This document shows, one piece after another, positions 8,106-16,910 of a DNA stretch of 64,000 nt; positions within the stretch are counted from its first letter, which is position 1; each line of letters begins with the position of its first letter. A program made the position numbers and the translations under genes. The notes under the pieces are model-generated. The model saw only the letters and a list, made by a program, of their open reading frames with translations, made no database searches and was not told where the DNA came from. The stretch is from Kordiimonas laminariae (GTDB lineage Bacteria; Pseudomonadota; Alphaproteobacteria; Sphingomonadales; Kordiimonadaceae): positions 1 through 64,000 of the forward strand of contig NZ_JAKQZA010000005.1 of the NCBI RefSeq assembly GCF_023008165.1, written 5' to 3'.

Positions 8106-10889
8106 ATGACTGCAGAGAGCGGCAAAGAGCATTTATATTTGATCGATGGCTCCGGCTATATTTTTCGCGCCTATCACGCCATGGCTTATGCTCGAAAGCC
8201 ACTAACTCGCAGCGACGGTACCCCTGTGGGTGCGGTATACGGCTTTTCCAATATGATCATGAAACTGCTTCAGGATCTGGAAGATAACGAAAAGCCAACG
8301 CACCTCGCTGTGATTTTTGATGCGGCCCGCAAAACATTCCGTTCTGAAATTTACCCAGAATATAAAGCGCACCGCCCACCAGCACCTGAAGATCTGGTAC
8401 CTCAGTTCCCGCTGATCCGCGAAGCAACTGAAGCCTTTGGCTTACCCGCTATTGAGATGGAAGGCTATGAGGCCGATGATCTGATCGCAACCTATGCCGC
8501 TGAAGCACGCGCAAAAGGCTGGCAGGTAACCATCGTAAGCTCAGACAAAGATTTGATGCAGCTTCTAGATGACCGCACCGATATGTTTGACACCATGAAA
8601 AGCAAGCGCACTGCCGCAGACGGTGTGGTTGAAAAATTCGGTGTTGGCCCGGAACGCGTTGTGGATGTGCAGTCGCTCGCGGGTGATAGCGTGGATAATG
8701 TACCAGGCGTGCCTGGTATCGGTATCAAAACCGCTGCGCTTCTCATTAACGAATACGGCGATCTGGATACACTTCTTGAACGCGCCGAAGAGATCAAACA
8801 GAAGAAACGCCGCGAAAACCTGATTGAATTCGCAGATATGGCGCGCGTCAGCCGCCAGCTTGTTACGCTTAAATCAGATGTGCCTGTGGAAAACAGCGTT
8901 GATGATTTTGGCCTTTCACAGCCTGAGCTGGACCCATTCCTGAAGTTTGTGGACGCACAGGATTTCCGCTCACTCCGTGTAAAAGCAATTGCCGCTTGGG
9001 GTGACGGCACAGAGGCCGACCCAATCGATGAAGAAGTAGAGACGGTTGAAAAAGACTATAGCTGCGTAACTGATATGGCCGAGCTTGAGAAATGGATCGA
9101 GCGCGCTTACGCGACTGGCGTTGTAGCTGTAGATACTGAAACTACAGGCCTTGATGCCGCTGAAGCTGATCTTGTGGGTATCTGCCTGTCTACGAAGCCA
9201 GGGCAAGCCTGTTATATCCCTGTGGGTCACGTAGGTGACAGCGATGATCTCCTAGCAGAACCACCACATCAACTGCCAAAAGCAGACGTAATTAAAGCAC
9301 TTAAGCCGATGCTGGAAGACGCTTCTGTTCTGAAGGTTGGGCAAAACCTCAAGTATGATATGTCGATCCTCTCCCGTGTGGGCATTAATCTCCACCCAAT
9401 GGATGACACCATGCTGATCAGCTACGCGCTGGATGCTGGCAAGCATAACCACGGTATGGACGAACTTTCAGGCATTCATCTGGATATTACCCCAATTCCG
9501 TTCAAGGAAATTGCAGGCACAGGCAAAAACCAGATTACTTTTGATAAAGTACCGCTGGACCGCGCAACGGATTATGCCGCTGAAGACGCTGATATCACAC
9601 TTCGCCTGTATAAAATTCTGAAACCACGCCTATCGCCAGAGAAGGTGACAACGGTTTACGAAACCCTTGAACGCCCACTGGCTAAAGTACTGTCAGGTAT
9701 GGAGCTTGAAGGCATCAAGGTAGACGTAGGTACGCTGAAAAAACTTTCCAATGATTTTGCTATGGGCATCGAGCGTCTGGATAAAGAAATTCAGGACATG
9801 GCAGGTCGCCCGTTTAACGTTGCATCACCGAAGCAGCTAGGTGAAATTCTCTTTGATGACCTTGGTCTGAAAGGCGGCAAAAAATCCGCGAAAACAGGCG
9901 CATGGCAAACTAATGTAGATGTGCTTGAAAAACTGGCAGCGGAAGGCCACGAACTACCTAAGAAGGTAATGGAGTTCCGCCAGTTCTCCAAGCTGAAGAG
10001 CACCTATACTGATGCACTCCAGCAGCAAGTAAACCCGCATACAGGCCGCGTGCACACCAGCTACCATATGGCGTCTACTACAACGGGCCGTTTGTCATCA
10101 AATGACCCGAACCTTCAGAATATTCCGATCCGTACGGAAGAAGGCCGTAAAATCCGCCGTGCCTTTGTGCCAGAAGAAGGTAACATTCTGATCGCGGCAG
10201 ACTATAGCCAGATTGAACTGCGTATCCTTGCTCATATCGCTGAAATTGAAGCACTGCAGAAAGCGTTTGCAGAAGGCACTGATATTCACGCTATGACAGC
10301 AAGTGAAGTATTTGGTGTGCCTGTTGAAGGCATGGACCCGATTGTTCGCCGTCAGGCTAAAGCCATCAACTTCGGTATCATCTACGGTATTTCGGCTTTC
10401 GGCCTTGCTCGCCAATTAGATATTAGCCGCTCGGATGCTGCGAAATATATTGATGCCTATTTCGAAAAATTCCCGGGCATCCGCAAATATATGGATGATA
10501 CGGTAGAGTTCGGTAAAGAGCACGGCTATGTGGAAACGCTATTTGGCCGCAAGTGCCACACACCATCCCTACAGGACAAAAACCCAATGAAGCGCGGCTT
10601 TGGAGAACGTGCAGCCATCAACGCCCCAATTCAGGGTACGGCCGCTGATGTGATCCGCCGGGCGATGATCCGCATGCCAGATGCACTTAAGGACGCTGGC
10701 CTAACGGATGTTCGCATGCTCCTTCAGGTGCATGATGAACTGGTGTTTGAAGCACCTGAAGGCAAAGTGGAAGCGGCGATCCCTGTTATCCGTGATGTGA
10801 TGGAAAACGCCTGCAAACCAGTGCTTGATTTGAGCGTACCCCTAATTGTGGATTGCGGTACAGGCCATAACTGGGAAGAAGCGCACTAG
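8106..10889 (+). CDS. polA: DNA polymerase I
   Basis: A 927-residue, full-length polymerase for Okazaki-fragment maturation and repair. The 5' nuclease domain spans residues 1-290 (YEADDLIATYA; GDSVDNVPGVPGIGIKTA). The 3'-5' exonuclease domain starts near 320 with intact acidic residues in VVAVDTETTGLD (Asp343, Glu345), so proofreading is probably active. The polymerase domain holds motif A ADYSQIELRILAH (near 698), motif B RRQAKAINFGIIYG and motif C QVHDELVFEAP (near 875). A clear ribosome site (AGGGGA) precedes the ATG. It is convergent with the hydrolase gene only 12 bases away. Confidence 0.97.
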   Translation: MTAESGKEHLYLIDGSGYIFRAYHAMAYARKPLTRSDGTPVGAVYGFSNMIMKLLQDLEDNEKPTHLAVIFDAARKTFRSEIYPEYKAHRPPAPEDLVPQFPLIREATEAFGLPAIEMEGYEADDLIATYAAEARAKGWQVTIVSSDKDLMQLLDDRTDMFDTMKSKRTAADGVVEKFGVGPERVVDVQSLAGDSVDNVPGVPGIGIKTAALLINEYGDLDTLLERAEEIKQKKRRENLIEFADMARVSRQLVTLKSDVPVENSVDDFGLSQPELDPFLKFVDAQDFRSLRVKAIAAWGDGTEADPIDEEVETVEKDYSCVTDMAELEKWIERAYATGVVAVDTETTGLDAAEADLVGICLSTKPGQACYIPVGHVGDSDDLLAEPPHQLPKADVIKALKPMLEDASVLKVGQNLKYDMSILSRVGINLHPMDDTMLISYALDAGKHNHGMDELSGIHLDITPIPFKEIAGTGKNQITFDKVPLDRATDYAAEDADITLRLYKILKPRLSPEKVTTVYETLERPLAKVLSGMELEGIKVDVGTLKKLSNDFAMGIERLDKEIQDMAGRPFNVASPKQLGEILFDDLGLKGGKKSAKTGAWQTNVDVLEKLAAEGHELPKKVMEFRQFSKLKSTYTDALQQQVNPHTGRVHTSYHMASTTTGRLSSNDPNLQNIPIRTEEGRKIRRAFVPEEGNILIAADYSQIELRILAHIAEIEALQKAFAEGTDIHAMTASEVFGVPVEGMDPIVRRQAKAINFGIIYGISAFGLARQLDISRSDAAKYIDAYFEKFPGIRKYMDDTVEFGKEHGYVETLFGRKCHTPSLQDKNPMKRGFGERAAINAPIQGTAADVIRRAMIRMPDALKDAGLTDVRMLLQVHDELVFEAPEGKVEAAIPVIRDVMENACKPVLDLSVPLIVDCGTGHNWEEAH

Positions 10890-10901
10890 CCCCAACCTTT
10901 A

Positions 10902-12350
10902 TCACTGTGCGGGCAATCTCTTCGCTTGGTTGCCCCACACCTTCATAACTAGCTCTCCAGCTTCATTTTTGCTGAAAGAAAACTCCATACCCATTTGTGC
11001 GAAGAGATAGGTTTCCCCTTTTTCATGCCCTTCAATAAAGAACTGTGTTGGAGACAAGTTACCTGAGCTCTCGACAAGAAAGCCTTCACCTTCTGTGGTA
11101 ACATTAAAACGTATCTCACGTCCTTGAAACTCAAAGGCATATGAACCTGTAAACCTAACTTTTTCTTCCTTGGTTGCTGGTCTCCAGTCTTTCACTTCAG
11201 ATTGGTAAATGGGCCAATCATACGTGTTTGCCGCCGCACTCAGGATTTCCTCTATAATCTTCATGCCGTTATCACTGTTAGTCATCACAACAGCACCTTT
11301 ACCTTCGAGAAGGGTAATCATATAAGCCCGGAAACCAACATTTGATCCACCGTGTTTGAAGCCGATGATCTCATCACCTTCCATCTCCAAACTGAAGCCC
11401 AAGCCGTACCCACCCTTGATATGTGTCAGCATTTCTTTGGCAGACTTCTGAGTTATCAAAGCCCCTTCCACACCATTCCATGCTTTCATCATTTCCAGCG
11501 AAAAAGCGGCGATATCATTGGGTGTTGTCCAGAGGCTGGCAGCCGCGCTTTCAGGGTGTACTACATACCCATCTTTAACAATCTCACCATTTGGCAAATG
11601 CCCGGATGCCAGCAATGCTTTCTTATTTTCAGGGACAATAAAATCAAAGAAGCTCTCATTCATGCCCGCAGGTTTTACCGTGAGTTTATTGACAATCTCA
11701 GGGAACCAAACACCTGCCCTGTCCTCAAGCGCGAGCTGCATTACGGTGTAACCACCACCAGAATAGCGCCAATTGGTACCCGGTTCGAAATCCACTATTA
11801 CAGCGCCTGTATTTGCTGTTCCTGCCCCTGCTACAACATCCTTGGTGGATGGATATTCAGCCCCAAGCGGATACCCCGGGAAACCATGCACTGTCGTACC
11901 AGCCGTATGGCTTAGAAGGTGCTTTAATGTAACTGGCGTTTTCTCTGTTAACTTATTTTCCGGCAACTGCCAGCTTTTGAGGTAATCATTGATAGGTGTA
12001 TCTAAGCGAAGTTCACCTTTATCCACCATCTGCATAACGGCAAAAGCGGAAACAGGTTTTGAGATAGAAGCTGCTTGAAAGAGTGTGTGCTCCGTGGCCT
12101 GTTTCCCTGATGCTGTATCACTCACGCCCCAAGCGTGAGACCAAGCGATTTTCCCATCATCAATGATGGCAACAGAAACAGCGGGTACACCGTGCACATG
12201 CATTCGCTCAAGCATATTAAATGTTTGTGTTCTACCCTTCAGTTGAAAGGTTGGTGCGAGAGCATTTTCAAATTTTTGAACCTCTTGTTCGTCCGCTACT
12301 GCTACTTCAGTAAAACCAAGTGCCAAAACTGATGCCAATATCTTAAACAC
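10902..12350 (-). CDS. Serine beta-lactamase-fold hydrolase (class C/esterase type), secreted
   Basis: A 482-residue product with an N-terminal signal sequence (MFKILASVLALGFTEVAVADE). The three active-site motifs of the penicillin-binding-protein/class C beta-lactamase superfamily are recognisable: SxxK as SISK in QAASISKPVSAF, YxN replaced by YSG in WRYSGGGYTVM, and HGG in FKHGGSNVGF. The YSG/HGG set and a C-terminal lipocalin-like extension (about residues 390-482) fit the esterase/peptidase members of COG1680 better than true AmpC. The substrate cannot be told from sequence. Confidence 0.85.
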   Translation of the reverse strand: MFKILASVLALGFTEVAVADEQEVQKFENALAPTFQLKGRTQTFNMLERMHVHGVPAVSVAIIDDGKIAWSHAWGVSDTASGKQATEHTLFQAASISKPVSAFAVMQMVDKGELRLDTPINDYLKSWQLPENKLTEKTPVTLKHLLSHTAGTTVHGFPGYPLGAEYPSTKDVVAGAGTANTGAVIVDFEPGTNWRYSGGGYTVMQLALEDRAGVWFPEIVNKLTVKPAGMNESFFDFIVPENKKALLASGHLPNGEIVKDGYVVHPESAAASLWTTPNDIAAFSLEMMKAWNGVEGALITQKSAKEMLTHIKGGYGLGFSLEMEGDEIIGFKHGGSNVGFRAYMITLLEGKGAVVMTNSDNGMKIIEEILSAAANTYDWPIYQSEVKDWRPATKEEKVRFTGSYAFEFQGREIRFNVTTEGEGFLVESSGNLSPTQFFIEGHEKGETYLFAQMGMEFSFSKNEAGELVMKVWGNQAKRLPAQ

Positions 12351-12428
12351 AGTATCCCCCTGTTGTTTGCTTAGAGGACTATCTCAAGACCTTTAAGCTA
12401 TGTATATGTGACATAGAGGTGCTGCGAC

Positions 12429-12457
12429 AAAAAAACCGCTTCACAGGAAGCGGCTTT
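12429..12457 (-). terminator. Terminator of the phosphate transporter gene
   Basis: The 7-bp stem CCGCTTC (12436-12442) / GAAGCGG (12447-12453) has a 4-base loop. On the reverse strand it is followed by seven T residues (complement of 12435-12429). Confidence 0.85.
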
Positions 12458-12484
12458 TCAAGAACTCAAAGAATTGGAAAACCC

Positions 12485-13939
12485 TTAGCCTTCAAAAACA
12501 TTATAGAGCACAAAGAAGAGGCCAGCCGAGAGCATACCTGCCACTGGCACGGTAATTATCCATGCTGCTGCAATTGTCAGCATTTCACGGCGGCGCACAA
12601 GCTTGCGTTTTTCGCGCGCACGGCGTTCTTTCTTCGTTGGACGCCCTTTGGCATCGGAACCTTTATTAGTTAGATATTCGCGGAGGAAACCTACACCGAA
12701 TACACCACCTACAGCGATGTGTGTAGATGATACCGGAAGCCCAAGCCAGCTTGCCGCAATCACAGTAATAGCGGCTGCCAGCGCTACACAGAAGGCGCGC
12801 ATCTGGTTCAGTTTAGTGATTTTTTCACCAACCGTGCGGATCAACTTCGGACCAAAAAGCATCAGGCCAATAGAAATACCAATAGCACCGATAATCATCA
12901 CCCACAGTGGAATAGAAACCTGATCCGTCCCTGAACTATCTGCTGCAACACTTACGATAGCTGCCAGCGGACCAACCGCGTTGGCCACATCATTCGCACC
13001 GTGTGCGAATGAAAGAAGCGCTGCAGAGAAAATAAGCGGAATTGTAAACAGGCTTGCTACTGATTTACGGCGATTTTCAAGCACCAAGGAACGGCGCGCA
13101 ACCAGTGGTTTGGTTGCAAGCCATGTTGCAAAAGCCACAAGCGCTGTAATTGCCCACATGGACACAACATCAGGTTTCCAGACCTTAGCCAAACCTTTTG
13201 TAGCAAGATAAAGAGTGAAAGCTGCTGACATGATAGCAACAAGTACGGGCACCCACCGCCGAGAAGCCGCGAGCATATCATCCTGCCAAAGGATATTCCG
13301 CTTAATAAAATAGAGGAACCCAGCAGCGATAACACCGCCCAAGAGAGGTGAAATAACCCAGCTGGCTGCAATGGCTGCCAGCTTACCCCATGCCACGCTT
13401 GAAGCACCAGCAGCTGCAATACCAGCCCCTACTACACCGCCTACAATTGAATGAGTGGTAGATACAGGCGCGCCAACATATGTCGCGAGATTAAGCCACA
13501 ATGCAGCCGCCAACAGTGCTGACATCATAGCCCAGATAAAAACCATCTGATCGCTGATACCTGAAGGATCAATGATACCTTTGCGGATTGTGGAAACCAC
13601 ATCACCACCCGCAAGAAGAGCACCAGAGGCTTCAAAAACAGCTGCAATGATAAGCGCACCCACCATTGTAAGCGCTTTGGAACCAACAGCCGGGCCAATA
13701 TTATTGGCAACATCGTTAGCGCCGATATTCATCGCCATATAGCCGCCAATAACAGCAGCCACGATTACAAATACACTTGTGCCTTCAAGGCCATGTACTA
13801 AAGATGCATAGAGGAATACACCCAGCAAAAATAACATTGCAAAACCAAGGTTAGCGATTGGTCGCCCGTGTTCACTTACCCCAGTTTGGAAGCCCTGTAC
13901 CTTTTTAAGGTCAGAATCAACCTTGTGATTATTCATCAA
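12485..13939 (-). CDS. Inorganic phosphate transporter, PiT family
   Basis: A 484-residue inner-membrane protein with the two PiT signature repeats: GANDVANNIGPAVGSKALT in the N-terminal half and FAHGANDVANAVGPLAAI in the C-terminal half. About ten hydrophobic segments are visible, with a cytosolic loop in the middle (about 280-300) and a basic loop near 425-450. PiT proteins take up metal-phosphate complexes driven by the proton gradient. No PhoU-like pit-accessory gene is adjacent. Two small palindromes lie upstream. Confidence 0.9.
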   Translation of the reverse strand: MMNNHKVDSDLKKVQGFQTGVSEHGRPIANLGFAMLFLLGVFLYASLVHGLEGTSVFVIVAAVIGGYMAMNIGANDVANNIGPAVGSKALTMVGALIIAAVFEASGALLAGGDVVSTIRKGIIDPSGISDQMVFIWAMMSALLAAALWLNLATYVGAPVSTTHSIVGGVVGAGIAAAGASSVAWGKLAAIAASWVISPLLGGVIAAGFLYFIKRNILWQDDMLAASRRWVPVLVAIMSAAFTLYLATKGLAKVWKPDVVSMWAITALVAFATWLATKPLVARRSLVLENRRKSVASLFTIPLIFSAALLSFAHGANDVANAVGPLAAIVSVAADSSGTDQVSIPLWVMIIGAIGISIGLMLFGPKLIRTVGEKITKLNQMRAFCVALAAAITVIAASWLGLPVSSTHIAVGGVFGVGFLREYLTNKGSDAKGRPTKKERRAREKRKLVRRREMLTIAAAWIITVPVAGMLSAGLFFVLYNVFEG

Positions 13940-13989
13940 TAAACCCTTAGATAAACCAAGCTTTGGTACTCAAAAACAAAACTGTAACA

Positions 13990-14020
13990 GGCTATAGCCC
14001 ATGCTTTTCCCTATTGGGAA
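13990..14020. promoter_or_regulatory. Two palindromes upstream of the phosphate transporter
   Basis: GGCTATAGCC (13990-13999) and TTCCC-TATT-GGGAA (14007-14020) lie 51-81 bases before the start codon on the reverse strand. Neither matches a Pho box that I can recognise. They are candidate operators only. Confidence 0.25.
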
Positions 14021-14091
14021 TCTTTATTATGAAATTTTTATTACACAGAACTGATAGCTGATTTTACCCCAAGTGCAAGCGAATTTCGCAT

Positions 14092-14120
14092 AAAAAAAAG
14101 GGCGACCAAACAGGCCGCCC
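14092..14120 (-). terminator. Terminator of the first TonB-dependent receptor gene
   Basis: GGGCGACC (14100-14107) pairs with GGCCGCCC (14113-14120), one G-U pair in RNA, followed on the reverse strand by eight T residues. Confidence 0.85.
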
Positions 14121-14143
14121 TTCCGCAGATTTCTTAGAGTTTT

Positions 14144-16669
14144 TTAGAACTCGTAAGCCAGTGTTAGACCATAAGTTCTTGGTGCACTTGGATAACCATT
14201 GATCGTACCCGGCTGAATAACACCTGGGAACGCTGTGAAGAAATATTCATCATTGAATAGGTTACGACCCCAAATCTGAAGGCTTACACCATTTTCAAGA
14301 GTGATTCCCGCACTTGCATTGAAGGTATTAACTTCACGAGTGATTGTTGGGAAGCGATCACCAACAGGCTCATCACTTTCATAAAGCCAATCTGCACGTA
14401 CATAACCGTACATTCCGTTATCGAATTCAAAGTTATATGTAGCAGATGTGCTTGCGCTGAATTCGTGAATACCTAGCGGACGTGTGCCTGATAGGTCTGT
14501 TGGACCATTCGGGCCAAGGCCACCTACGAAATCATCATATAGCGGATCTAGGTAAATACCTGAGAAACCAACAACAAAATCGTCTGTTAGGTAGTAAGAG
14601 AACTCAAGTTCAACACCTTTGGTAGACTGCTTACCAGCATTTACAAGGTTAAAGCCTGTACCAGTAAAGGCGTTCGACTGGAAACCTTTGATAGTCTGGT
14701 CGAAGAGCGCAAGGTTCAAGTGACCGCGCGCGAAACGTGCTTTCAGACCGAGTTCGTAAACCGTTGATTCCTCTGGGCCCGCAAAGCGTGTACCAAAGTT
14801 CTGGTTAACCTGAGTAAGACCAGCGGCTTCAAGTGCTGCCTGATCCCCAGGGAATGGACGACTATCACGTGACAAGTTCCAAGACGAAGCCTTAAAGCCT
14901 GTTGCAACACTTGCATACACATTCACAGCATCACTTACTTGATAAGCCACACGTGCTGTCCAGGTAAATTTATCATCGCTTGTTCTGCCGTCTTCCACAG
15001 AGTTCGGGAAGGCAACAAATTGCGGCTGGAATTGCAGCGCCTGTAGGCCTGTGATTGACTCGTTTACACCAGCCTGAATAGCTGCACTTGTGCCAGGAGC
15101 CGCAGCTTCAATAGCGGCAATATTCTCTGGTGTTGGTGCAAGGCCTGTCGCTCCCTGGAATGCCTGTCCGAAGAAGGCTTGAGGAATAAGACCATTGTTC
15201 ACAGTGAACAGATCAATTGCAGAGAATGCATCCCCGTTCACAGTGCTACCCGTTACAGTCTTTTTATCTTTGGTGTAGTTCACACCACCTGTCAGAGTTA
15301 CCCGGTCAGTAATATGATAATCAACTGTGGCAAAGATAGAGTATGCAGTGTTGTCCTGCGTGAAAGTTTCACGCGTTGTAGTATCTGCATTAAAGAACGA
15401 ACCTGGCGTTGAACCGGAAAGTGCTTCCAGTGTTGCAAGCGTACCCGGCGCACCAGTTAGAAGGTCTACGTAGGCGCGTGTGTCTGTACCATACTCAAGC
15501 CCTTGAATCTGTGTGATATCTTCCTGGAAGAAGAAACCACCAACCATCCAGTCGAGTACATTATCACCTGTAGATGTCAGGCGAATTTCTTGAGTGAATG
15601 TATCGATATCAGCGTCATTGTTCGCGCTATCAATAATATTCGCACCCGTATAATCCGCCTCAGCATCGTTAAAGCTCTTGTTCGAGCGGTAAGCTGTGAT
15701 GGATGTTAGAGTGAAGGTGTCAAAGTCAACATCACCCTGAAGGGAGATTCCGCCATCTTTCACTTCGTTAATAGAAGGCTGGTTGAACGGCGCTGTATAT
15801 GAGAATGGATCTGTATCATCATTCAGAGCACCGCCAAGCGCTTGAACAGCTGCAGCTGTCGGGCCATTTTGAATAGTGGTAACTGTACAGCAGCTCTCGT
15901 CAATCTTGCTGTAATCAGCAATCAAACGGAAGCTTACATTTTCACTTGGCTCAAAGAGTACCTGGCCACGAATATTCCAACGATCACGGTCGTTTAGATC
16001 ATCAATGCCGTCTACAAGGCTTTCTGTGTATCCATCGCGCTTGTTAATACCGCCTGACAGGCTAACAGCAACGGTATCAGACAACCCGCCCGTGATATAA
16101 CCACGTGCAACAACCTGATCATAATTACCATACTGAAGCTCTACACGACCTTCTGTTTCGTATGATGGAGCCGCAGAAACTACGCTGATTACACCCGCAG
16201 AAGCGTTTTTACCAAAGAGTGTACTTTGCGGACCACTTAGTACCTCAACACGCTCAAGACGTGGAAGGTCACCAATTTGGGCCGCTGAACGAGAACGGTA
16301 AACACCGTCAATGAACACACCTACTGATGGTTCGATACCAGCGTTGTTCGCACCATTACCAAAACCACGAATTACGAAGTTTGTCGATGCTGAGTTTTGA
16401 AGCGTTGTAACACGCAATGAAGGTACAACGGTTTGTAGATCATTGATATCTAAAAGACGTGCTTTTTCAAAGGTTTCTGCTGTTGTTACAGAAACTGCAA
16501 TCGGTGTTTCCTGTAGCGTTTGAGTACGCTTGGATGATGTTACAAGAATTTCTTCGAGCTCAAATTCGTCATCTTGTGCAACGACTGCTGTAGTGGTGGC
16601 CATACTCGCGCACAACGCGACAGATGCCAAAAGGCGGGAACGCGTCCCTTGCCCGCGTGATAGTTTCAT
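14144..16669 (-). CDS. TonB-dependent receptor
   Basis: An 841-residue outer-membrane receptor. The signal peptide ends near TTTAVVAQDDE, then a TonB box-like ELEEILVTSSKR and a plug domain with IRGFGNG, SVGVFIDGVYRSR and ERVEVLSGPQSTLFGKNASAG. A beta-barrel follows, ending in the typical aromatic terminus LTLAYEF. A GGAGGA ribosome site precedes the ATG at 16669. The plug resembles the large IroN/FyuA-like group seen in Sphingomonas and Kordiimonas relatives; the ligand is unknown, as no transporter or catabolic gene is adjacent. Confidence 0.92.
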   Translation of the reverse strand: MKLSRGQGTRSRLLASVALCASMATTTAVVAQDDEFELEEILVTSSKRTQTLQETPIAVSVTTAETFEKARLLDINDLQTVVPSLRVTTLQNSASTNFVIRGFGNGANNAGIEPSVGVFIDGVYRSRSAAQIGDLPRLERVEVLSGPQSTLFGKNASAGVISVVSAAPSYETEGRVELQYGNYDQVVARGYITGGLSDTVAVSLSGGINKRDGYTESLVDGIDDLNDRDRWNIRGQVLFEPSENVSFRLIADYSKIDESCCTVTTIQNGPTAAAVQALGGALNDDTDPFSYTAPFNQPSINEVKDGGISLQGDVDFDTFTLTSITAYRSNKSFNDAEADYTGANIIDSANNDADIDTFTQEIRLTSTGDNVLDWMVGGFFFQEDITQIQGLEYGTDTRAYVDLLTGAPGTLATLEALSGSTPGSFFNADTTTRETFTQDNTAYSIFATVDYHITDRVTLTGGVNYTKDKKTVTGSTVNGDAFSAIDLFTVNNGLIPQAFFGQAFQGATGLAPTPENIAAIEAAAPGTSAAIQAGVNESITGLQALQFQPQFVAFPNSVEDGRTSDDKFTWTARVAYQVSDAVNVYASVATGFKASSWNLSRDSRPFPGDQAALEAAGLTQVNQNFGTRFAGPEESTVYELGLKARFARGHLNLALFDQTIKGFQSNAFTGTGFNLVNAGKQSTKGVELEFSYYLTDDFVVGFSGIYLDPLYDDFVGGLGPNGPTDLSGTRPLGIHEFSASTSATYNFEFDNGMYGYVRADWLYESDEPVGDRFPTITREVNTFNASAGITLENGVSLQIWGRNLFNDEYFFTAFPGVIQPGTINGYPSAPRTYGLTLAYEF

Positions 16670-16859
16670 GAAGTCCTCCCATATATATCCCTAGTCTCGA
16701 AAACCCGACATCCTCATATGCTCTGGCAACACGTATCAAGGTTCAAAACTTTCAAAGACCTAAGTAAAATGATCATATGGCAAATGGCTCAGGTCAAGGG
16801 GATTCTTTAGCCAAACTGCTGTTTTTTCAAAGAAAAATAGAAATTAGTGCTCAAAAAGA

Positions 16860-16884
16860 CAAAGGGCGACCGAGGTCGCCCTTT
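16860..16884 (-). terminator. Terminator of the second TonB-dependent receptor gene
   Basis: AAAGGGCGACC (16861-16871) and GGTCGCCCTTT (16874-16884) form an 11-bp inverted repeat. A T-rich tail follows on the reverse strand. Confidence 0.75.
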
Positions 16885-16910
16885 TGATTCCGTAACGTAA
16901 AGTAGCAACA